Of a DNA stretch of 64,000 bases, positions 57,995 to 64,000 are shown piece after piece; the first letter of the stretch is position 1; each line of letters begins with the position of its first letter. The notes below the pieces were generated by a model. It did no database searches. It saw only the letters and a list, made by a program, of their open reading frames with translations, and was not told the origin of the DNA. Position numbers and translations under genes: made by a program. This DNA is from JBCCTX01 sp965263105 (GTDB lineage Bacteria > Bacteroidota > Bacteroidia > J057), in NCBI GenBank assembly GCA_965263105.1, contig CBDHGL010000003.1, positions 2,542,001 through 2,606,000 of the forward strand, read 5' to 3'.

Positions 57995-59524
57995 TCACCC
58001 AAACAAACTCTGCAACTTCATCGCAACCCCCATATCGCCTTCGATTTTTACCTGTCCACTCATCACGGCTCCCATAGGATTGAGCTTGCCTGAGACGAGT
58101 TTCATGAAGTCTTCCTTGGAGACTTTTACCGTGCAGTCAGCCTCGTCGTTGGATCCTGTTACCTGGTTTGCTTTCTGGGTGCCGTCTATGTAGACCTGTT
58201 CTCCCCCAAAGTCAAATTTGAGGGTTTTGCCTAAAGGCTTGGCAACGGAAGCCTTATGTTGAATACCCACCAGGAGTTCTTCTAAGCTCATCACAGCAGG
58301 AGCGGCCTCAGCTTTCCCATGGCTGCCATTTCTACTGGTTCTGTTGGACGTTGAGGGCTTGGAGGCACTGGCATAGGCTTGCCCATCGATGACCATTTTG
58401 GCAATAATTTCCCGCATGATTTCGGAGGAGCCCCCGCCGATGGTGCCGACCCTTACGTCTCGATACATTCGGGCCATGGGGAAGTCTTCCATAAAGCCAT
58501 AGCCGCCGTAGAATTGCAGGCATTGGGTGGCCACCTTTTCGGCTAACTCGGTGACCAGTAACTTGGCCATAGAACAGAGTTTTACATCGTAAATTCCATC
58601 CGCATACATCTGGCAACAGTGGTAAGAAAAGGCTTTTGTAGCCTCGACCTCGGTGGCTAATTGGGCGATGCGATGACGTAGCACCTGAAACTTGTTAATG
58701 GGCCGGCCAAAGGCTTCACGCTCAGACATATACTGTAAAGAGTTGTGTATGGCATACTCCATGGCGGTGACCGCGCCTGGAACGGCACAAAGCCTTTCGA
58801 GTTGGAGGCCATTCATGAGGTACTGGAAACCCCTGCCTTCTTCTCCAATGAGATTTTCTACCGGAACGCGCACGTCATCAAAATTCAACTCCGCTGTGTC
58901 CGAACTGTGCCAGCCTAATTTTTTGAGTTTCCTACGCGAAATCCCTTCTAAATCCTGGTCAATGACCAATAAACTGACCCCTGCTGCCCCTGCCTTAGGA
59001 TCTGTTTTGACAACGGTTACGATAAAATCCCCATAGACTCCATTCGTGATAAAGGTTTTGGCTCCATTCACTCGATAGTAATCCCCTTCTTTCACAGCTG
59101 TAGTCTGTATATTCTGGGCATCCGAACCCGCTCCAGGTTCGGAAATGCCGATGGAAGCAATTAAGTCTCCAGAGATGATCCCTGGGAGATATTTTTGTTT
59201 CAGTAGCTCCGACCCGAATTTTAGAATATAGGGAGAAGACATGTACTGAGTCACCTGCTGTGTGATGGCAAATCCCCCCGAGTTTGTCCTTCCCAGTTCC
59301 TCATTAAATACCACATCGTAGAAAAAATCCAAATTCGATCCTCCGTATTCTTCCGGATAGGAGAGCCCCAGGAAGCCCATTTCTCCCATCTTTTTCCAGA
59401 TCTTTCTGGGCGTTTTGCGGTCCTCTTCCCATTGGTCGATGTGGGGGATAGCCTCCTTTTCCAGGAAGGCCCTAAGGCTTTGACGAAAGAGCTCGTGTTC
59501 TTCGGTGAAATATCTTTGGTACAT
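57995..59524 (-). CDS. Acyl-CoA dehydrogenase with C-terminal SCP2 sterol/lipid-carrier domain
   Basis: About 509 residues from the ATG at 59524; an upstream Met reading MDYGLPTKK is only translated GTCCATAGTCC repeat and is rejected. Residues 5-380 are a FAD-dependent acyl-CoA dehydrogenase: IGISEPGAGSDAQNIQT, KTFITNGVYGDF, AFGRPINKFQVLRHRIA, and QFYGGYGFMEDFPMARMYRD. The final 100 residues are SCP2-like (LKFDFGGEQVYIDGTQKANQ, DCTVKVSKEDFMKLVSGKLN, MSGQVKIEGDMGVAMKL). A low-complexity linker joins them. The SCP2 part probably presents the acyl substrate. Last gene of the acyl-CoA degradation cluster. Confidence 0.9.
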   Translation of the reverse strand: MYQRYFTEEHELFRQSLRAFLEKEAIPHIDQWEEDRKTPRKIWKKMGEMGFLGLSYPEEYGGSNLDFFYDVVFNEELGRTNSGGFAITQQVTQYMSSPYILKFGSELLKQKYLPGIISGDLIASIGISEPGAGSDAQNIQTTAVKEGDYYRVNGAKTFITNGVYGDFIVTVVKTDPKAGAAGVSLLVIDQDLEGISRRKLKKLGWHSSDTAELNFDDVRVPVENLIGEEGRGFQYLMNGLQLERLCAVPGAVTAMEYAIHNSLQYMSEREAFGRPINKFQVLRHRIAQLATEVEATKAFSYHCCQMYADGIYDVKLCSMAKLLVTELAEKVATQCLQFYGGYGFMEDFPMARMYRDVRVGTIGGGSSEIMREIIAKMVIDGQAYASASKPSTSNRTSRNGSHGKAEAAPAVMSLEELLVGIQHKASVAKPLGKTLKFDFGGEQVYIDGTQKANQVTGSNDEADCTVKVSKEDFMKLVSGKLNPMGAVMSGQVKIEGDMGVAMKLQSLFG

Positions 59525-59538
59525 AATTTTTTTGGTTG

Positions 59539-59748
59539 GAAGTCCATAGTCCATGGTAAAGTCTAACCCAGGAGGAAATTGGAACTAGCTTAAATTACTT
59601 GTGAACCCCATAGTGGGTAATGGTAACAGAATGGGATAATTTCATTCTCCGTCAATTTGGAAAAACTACTTGTTTTTCTTCCCTTCCCTTTTGAAGGGAA
59701 GGGTTAGGGATGGGTACCAAAAGGAGAGAAATGAATATCATTTTAAAT
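59539..59748. repeat. Intergenic repeats between acyl-CoA dehydrogenase genes
   Basis: AGTCCATAGTCCATGG (59542-59557) is a dispersed palindromic word. Bases 59672-59748 (CTTCCCTTTTGAAGGGAAG hairpin, GGTTAGGGATGGGTACCAAA, ATGAATATCATTTTA) repeat, partly in inverse orientation, the block at 32724-32884. Confidence 0.65.
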
Positions 59749-59752
59749 TAAC

Positions 59753-60958
59753 TTAAGAAGCCACGGCTTTACGTTGGGCTTTCATAGCGGCAAAAAAGTC
59801 CGATAATAGAGACCTCGCTATAAGGAGCTTCATGATCTCGTTGGTTCCCCCATAGATGCGTTGAACGCGGGCATCGCCGTAGAATCGAGCAATGGGGTAC
59901 TCCCACATGTAGCCATAGCCACCAAATAACTGTAAACATTCGTCGATCATAGCACATTGCATGTCGGAAGACTGGTACTTAGCCATGGAGGCTAGCTCTG
60001 GAGTCAACTTGTTTTCCGCCAACAACTCTGTACAGCGATCTACAAAGGCCGTCGTCACTTCTAACTGGGTAGCTACTTCTACTAATTTGAATTGTGTATT
60101 CTGGAAGGCACAGATGGGCTGCTTAAAGGCCCTTCTTTCTTGGGTATAGGTGAGGGTTTCTTCCAGAGCGCCTCTTACCGCCCCAATAGCCGCTAGGGCA
60201 ATGGTCAGTCGCTCTCGGGGAAGCTCCTGCATCATTTGGACAAACCCTCTTCCTTCCTCCCCGAGTAGGTTCTCCTTGGGCACTTTGACGTCTTCGAAGA
60301 AAAGCTCGCAAGTATCGGAGGTTTTTAAGCCCAGTTTTTTGAAGGGCTTGCCTTTCTTGAAGCCAGGGGTATCGGAATCTACCACCAAGAGACTGATGCC
60401 CTTGGCTCCTTGGTTACGGTCGGTTTTACAAGCGACAATGGTGAAGTCAGACGTATAGCCTATCGTGATAAAGGTTTTGCTTCCGTTGAGTACATAATGA
60501 TCTCCCTTGTCTTCGGCGTGGGTAGTGATGGCCTGAACGTCCGATCCCGTGCCTGGTTCGGTCATTCCCAAAGAACCGATGAGCTCTCCTGAACAACATT
60601 TAGGCAGGTACTTTTGCTTAAGCTCTTCTGTTCCAAAGTGCTCTAGATAGGGAATCACTATATCCGAATGCATGGATATCCCTGGCGCTCCGCAACCCAG
60701 GCGAGCTTGTTCCTCAATCACCATGGCGGCAAAGCTAAAATCCAATCCCCCTCCGCCATAGGCTGGATCACAGGTTATTCCCAATAGTCCCAGTTCACCA
60801 GCTTTCAGCCAGGCCTCCCTGTCGCAGTATCCCTGCTCTTCCCATTTCTCCCGGAAAGGGATCACGTGGGTTTGGAAATACTGCTCAATGGAGGACTTGA
60901 AGAAACCGTGCTCTTCTGTAGCAAATATCTTACGGGGTAATTCGTGTCGCTTATTCAT
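59753..60958 (-). CDS. Acyl-CoA dehydrogenase
   Basis: A 401-residue FAD enzyme of the long/branched-chain type. GSLGMTEPGTGSDVQAITTH is the FAD/substrate loop, GSKTFITIGYTSDFTIVACK follows, RRAFKQPICAFQNTQFKLVE and LFGGYGYMWEYPIARFYGDA close the C-terminal bundle, and the catalytic Glu is expected near RIYGGTNEIMK. Substrate inferred from neighbours only (acyl-CoA ligase, SDRs). It lies 79 bp after the SDR gene. Confidence 0.92.
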   Translation of the reverse strand: MNKRHELPRKIFATEEHGFFKSSIEQYFQTHVIPFREKWEEQGYCDREAWLKAGELGLLGITCDPAYGGGGLDFSFAAMVIEEQARLGCGAPGISMHSDIVIPYLEHFGTEELKQKYLPKCCSGELIGSLGMTEPGTGSDVQAITTHAEDKGDHYVLNGSKTFITIGYTSDFTIVACKTDRNQGAKGISLLVVDSDTPGFKKGKPFKKLGLKTSDTCELFFEDVKVPKENLLGEEGRGFVQMMQELPRERLTIALAAIGAVRGALEETLTYTQERRAFKQPICAFQNTQFKLVEVATQLEVTTAFVDRCTELLAENKLTPELASMAKYQSSDMQCAMIDECLQLFGGYGYMWEYPIARFYGDARVQRIYGGTNEIMKLLIARSLLSDFFAAMKAQRKAVAS

Positions 60959-61037
60959 GTGGTATTTTATTTATGATCTTCCCTTTATATTTTCAATTGT
61001 TATGGTTAAATGAAATTGGGGTAAAAAAATATTTATT

Positions 61038-61853
61038 TCACTCCACAAATAAATCCTTCATCAAAGTCTTCTCCGGATTGACGGCATAGGCCGAAAAATC
61101 TGAGACCCCTTCCTCCTTTAATAAGTCTTCATCGATGAAAAAGTTCCCTGTACATGACCTGCTATCCTTCCTTAGGATGGCCATAGCTGCATCGGCCATG
61201 ATGGAGGGTTTGCGACTTGCCTGCATCATTTCTTCTCCCCCTAGGGCAAACTTCACCGCAGCTGTTGCAATGGCTGTTTGAGGCCATAGGGAATTGGCTG
61301 CCACTCCCGCATTTTTCAACTCATCTGCCAAGCCTAGCATAACCAGGCTCATACCATACTTGCTCATTGTATAGGCCAAATGGGCTCCAAACCACTCTGG
61401 CTTCAGGTTGAGAGGAGGGGAAAGAGTGAGGATATGGCCGTTTTCGCTATTCTTTAGGTGTGGAATGGCATATTTGCTGCACAAAAAGGTTCCTCGGGAA
61501 TTAACTGCTTGCATAAGGTCATAGCGCTTCATCGGCGTGTCCTCTGTTTTAGTCAGGCTGATGGCACTGGCGTTGTTGATCAATATGTCTATTCCCCCGA
61601 AGCTGTCCACTGTTTTCTGTATGGCGTCCTGTACCATTTCTTCACTTCTCACGTCCACTACTAGCGGTAGGGCATTTCCCCCTGCTTTTTCGATCTCCTC
61701 TGCCGCTGTATAGATGGTCCCTTGCAGTTTGGGATGGGGCTCCGCCGTTTTGGCCGCAATCGCAATATTCGCTCCTTCCTGGGCTAGTTTGAGGGCAATA
61801 GCCTTGCCGATTCCCCGGGAAGCCCCTGTGATAAATGCTGTTTTTCCGTTCAT
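61038..61853 (-). CDS. Short-chain dehydrogenase (HSDL2/AtuB-like)
   Basis: About 271 residues from the ATG at 61853, chosen because it removes overlap with the ligase gene and starts at the first strand (MNGKTAFITGASRGIGKAIA). The cofactor motif is TGASRGIG; NNASAISLTKTEDTPMKRYD and the YTMSK catalytic Tyr-Lys pair follow HILTLSPPLNL. The IAAKTAEPHPKLQGTIYTAA insert is typical of HSDL2-like SDRs, which usually carry an SCP2 domain. Here SCP2 is instead on the acyl-CoA dehydrogenase of the same cluster. Confidence 0.88.
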   Translation of the reverse strand: MNGKTAFITGASRGIGKAIALKLAQEGANIAIAAKTAEPHPKLQGTIYTAAEEIEKAGGNALPLVVDVRSEEMVQDAIQKTVDSFGGIDILINNASAISLTKTEDTPMKRYDLMQAVNSRGTFLCSKYAIPHLKNSENGHILTLSPPLNLKPEWFGAHLAYTMSKYGMSLVMLGLADELKNAGVAANSLWPQTAIATAAVKFALGGEEMMQASRKPSIMADAAMAILRKDSRSCTGNFFIDEDLLKEEGVSDFSAYAVNPEKTLMKDLFVE

Positions 61854-61867
61854 AAAAATACTTCCGT

Positions 61868-63550
61868 TTAATGCCAAATAATTTGATTTGGCGCTTGGTG
61901 CCATTCTATATAGTTCTGTCCATATATTTCATCCAGTTTTCCCCTTCGGACCTTCAGAGTGGGGGTGAGAATCTCATTGTCCTGACTCCATATTTGTTTG
62001 TCAATGACCATGGTCGATACTTTTTCATAGCTGGCCAGGCCCTTATTGAGCTTTTCTAAACTCTGCCGGAGAGACTCTTCCACAATTTCATTACTCTCCT
62101 TTTTGCCGATTTCTGAGAGATTCAATAAGGCCAAAGGCTGAGGACATCCCAGTCCGGCTACACATACCTGTTCGACAAAATCGTTTTCCGCGAGTACCTC
62201 TTCCATGGGATTGGGCGTGATAAATTTGCCCTTAGAGGATTTAAAGGCATCTTTTACCCGTCCGGTAATTCGAACATAGCCCTGCTCATCTTTTGTGCCC
62301 TTATCTCCACTGTGCAACCAGCCATCTCGAATGACTTGGGCGGTCAATTCGGGATCTTTGTAGTACCCTGTCATCACATAGGGAGTTTTCATCAAAACTT
62401 CACCCGTTTCTGGATCAATCTTTACTTCTCCTGCGGGTATGGCTTTCCCTACCGAGTCCGCTGGGCAGTCATGCATGGGACTGTTGGTCATCGAACCACA
62501 CACCTCGGTCATTCCATAGGCCTCAATGAGGTGTATACCCAATTTCTTGTACCAGTTTTTGAGGTAGGCAGGCGTAATGGCAGCTCCAGTCGCTACGACC
62601 TCTGCGTCTCTCAATCCCAATGCAGTTCGGATTTTCTTCTTTACCACGCCAGATAATATGGGAATCTTCAATAGCCTGTCCATTTTCTGTTGGGGCATTT
62701 TTTCTAATACTCCCAGGTAAAATTTAGTCCAAATCCTGGGAACGGCAAAGAGCATAGTGGGCTGGGTTTCCTGAATATTCTGCGCGAATGAATCAATGTG
62801 ATCCACAAAGGAAATGGAGCCTCCAGTAGCCAGTGCAGGGGTTTCCATGCCTAGCCTTTCAGCAACATGGTTTAAGGGGAGGAAGGAAAAATATTTCTGA
62901 TCCTTACAGGTATATATCCCGATCCAGTTGCTTTCTTTTTCATCTATCATGATTCTGGCAGGGGTCTTATGAGCATGCATTACCCCCTTAGGACTTCCGG
63001 TAGTACCTGAAGTAAACATAATGGTCCACAGACTTTCAGGATCGGGAGTAAAATTCTCTTCTTGGGGGGCATGATTTTCTATTAATTCCTCCCAGTTATG
63101 TCCTTGGCTAATTTCTGCATTGCCGGGGTAATGAGGAAATCGGATAATCGGAATACCAGATCCGAGGGCTTCCACCCGATCTCCCCAGGCATCCAGTTTG
63201 CCAACAAAAATGGCCTTGGAGTCGCTTTTCTCCATGACCTCCTTCAATTTGGCTTTAGGCAAACTGGCATAGAGAGGAATGGAGACATAAGCTCCCATCA
63301 TAATTGCAAGATCTGCCAGGATCCAGTGGTAGCAATTCTTGGAATAGATGGCAATATGATCCCCCTTTTTTAAGCCGAGAGCTGCTAAGGCGGAAGCCAT
63401 TTTTCGGGCTTGTTGCCCAGCTTCTTTAAAGGTTAAGGTTTTCCATTCTTTGCCATAGGGTTGTCGTAGGAATACTTTATCTGGAGTCTCTTTCTCCCAG
63501 TGGTAGAAGTATTCGATCATGGTGGAGCATGTAGGGTAGTGTGTAGCCAT
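61868..63550 (-). CDS. AMP-forming long-chain acyl-CoA synthetase
   Basis: A 560-residue ligase that activates a fatty acid to its CoA ester with ATP. Motif A8/P-loop is TIMFTSGTTGSPKGVMHAHK, then YGMTEVCGSMTNSPM, WLHSGDKGTKDEQGYVRITG and VKDAFKSSKGKFITPNPMEE with the hinge Asp and adenylation-region Lys. The size and FITPNP motif are of the ACSBG/FadD15-like type. It is 14 bp upstream of the SDR gene and 53 bp after the partial SDR, so it is in the operon. Confidence 0.92.
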   Translation of the reverse strand: MATHYPTCSTMIEYFYHWEKETPDKVFLRQPYGKEWKTLTFKEAGQQARKMASALAALGLKKGDHIAIYSKNCYHWILADLAIMMGAYVSIPLYASLPKAKLKEVMEKSDSKAIFVGKLDAWGDRVEALGSGIPIIRFPHYPGNAEISQGHNWEELIENHAPQEENFTPDPESLWTIMFTSGTTGSPKGVMHAHKTPARIMIDEKESNWIGIYTCKDQKYFSFLPLNHVAERLGMETPALATGGSISFVDHIDSFAQNIQETQPTMLFAVPRIWTKFYLGVLEKMPQQKMDRLLKIPILSGVVKKKIRTALGLRDAEVVATGAAITPAYLKNWYKKLGIHLIEAYGMTEVCGSMTNSPMHDCPADSVGKAIPAGEVKIDPETGEVLMKTPYVMTGYYKDPELTAQVIRDGWLHSGDKGTKDEQGYVRITGRVKDAFKSSKGKFITPNPMEEVLAENDFVEQVCVAGLGCPQPLALLNLSEIGKKESNEIVEESLRQSLEKLNKGLASYEKVSTMVIDKQIWSQDNEILTPTLKVRRGKLDEIYGQNYIEWHQAPNQIIWH

Positions 63551-63603
63551 CGTGGTAATTGATAAATGAAAATGAATAAATGAGAAATGAGAACAGATAT
63601 AAT

Positions 63604-64000
63604 TTACAACAATGATCTCAAAGTTTTAAGTAGACCCATCCGGTCGCTGGCCAAATGCTCCGCTCCGTCTACATAGAGGGTAGTACCTGTGATGTAAGAC
63701 GAAAGGTCACAAGAATAAAACATGACGGCATTAGCCACATCTGCAACAGTCCCAAAGCGTTTCAAAGGGTTTTCTTCCCTCGCTTTTTGAAAACTCTGTT
63801 GAATGGGTTCGGGATATTGGTCCAAACCAGACGATTCTATCGTGCCGGGGGCTACCGAGTTGATTCTGACCCTGTTATGTGCCCATTCTTGAGCCAGGGT
63901 CTTGGTGAGGTTTTCTACGCCGGCACGTGCAGCTCCCGTATGAGCCATACCTGGAAAGCCGCGAAACATATTGGCAATGATATTTACGATGATTCCCTGC
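63604..64000 (-). CDS. Short-chain dehydrogenase (AtuG-like), 5' end outside window
   Basis: The frame is open to base 64000, so the Rossmann TGxxxGIG part lies outside. Seen are IIVNIIANMFRGFPGMAHTG, AARAGVENLTKTLAQEWAHN, RINSVAPGTIESSGLDQYPE and SSYITGTTLYVDGAEHL, the C-terminal half of an SDR. The usual YxxxK is replaced here by HTGAARAG, as in 2,4-dienoyl-CoA-reductase-like and AtuG-like SDRs. Probably the first gene visible of the acyl-CoA degradation operon. Confidence 0.85.
   Translation of the reverse strand, partial: QGIIVNIIANMFRGFPGMAHTGAARAGVENLTKTLAQEWAHNRVRINSVAPGTIESSGLDQYPEPIQQSFQKAREENPLKRFGTVADVANAVMFYSCDLSSYITGTTLYVDGAEHLASDRMGLLKTLRSLL

Overview
The window looks like a chromosomal segment of a member of the Bacteroidota, probably from the Saprospiria/Lewinella-like side. 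Evidence: two proteins carry C-terminal type IX secretion (T9SS) sorting domains; recognisable promoters follow the Bacteroidetes TTTG / TAnnTTTG pattern and Shine-Dalgarno sequences are largely absent; the gyrB, rpsU, xerC and nagB versions are of Bacteroidetes type; and intergenic DNA is full of short palindromic dispersed repeats. The genus assignment is an inference.

Layout. 1-6134 is housekeeping: the gyrB 3' end, a small hydrolase, rpsU-xerC-hpf-outer-membrane protein (minus strand), class II aldolase and a FabH-like synthase. 6376-15278 is an amino-sugar / cell-wall sugar block: a secreted GH3 plus beta-lactamase-fold fusion, a divergent DeoR regulator, a glucosamine-6-P deaminase fused to a PIG-L deacetylase domain, an HGSNAT/NagX-like membrane acyltransferase and a frameshifted GHL10 glycosidase. 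15297-16546 is a 51-bp tandem array with scattered relatives. 16715-25769 is mixed metabolism: asd, a cytochrome b5-like protein, a TIM-barrel isomerase-like lipoprotein, MFS, Stf0 sulfotransferase, YwbE, VOC and an S9 peptidase. 25861-29408 holds two tandem T9SS paralogues. 29478-37919 has NTF2, FkbM, an unknown secreted protein, a pentapeptide protein, and an esterase / hydrolase / sulfatase set for glycan processing, with two gene fossils and about 1 kb of repeat-rich DNA.

38054-48337 is an accessory island of mostly unrecognised genes. One operon joins a secreted protein, a membrane protein with a cytoplasmic EAD11 domain (an effector-associated domain of bacterial conflict systems), and a periplasmic trypsin-like/FGE-like fusion. 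A further membrane protein and an AT-rich SH3-MBL protein follow. On the opposite strand lies a tail-fibre-like repeat protein, a metzincin and an alpha-helical-repeat protein, none with a signal peptide. This is the best candidate for an undescribed system.

48749-64000 returns to metabolism: thioesterase, AraC regulator, DinB, FMN-binding protein, copper amine oxidase plus class III transaminase (amine oxidation), an Rpn/PD-(D/E)XK nuclease flanked by direct repeats, and a minus-strand acyl-CoA degradation cluster (SDR, acyl-CoA ligase, SDR, two acyl-CoA dehydrogenases, one with an SCP2 domain). Between AraC and DinB a 1.2-kb gene-free stretch holds two aligned copies of a putative small RNA with promoter and terminator, and a MITE-like element.
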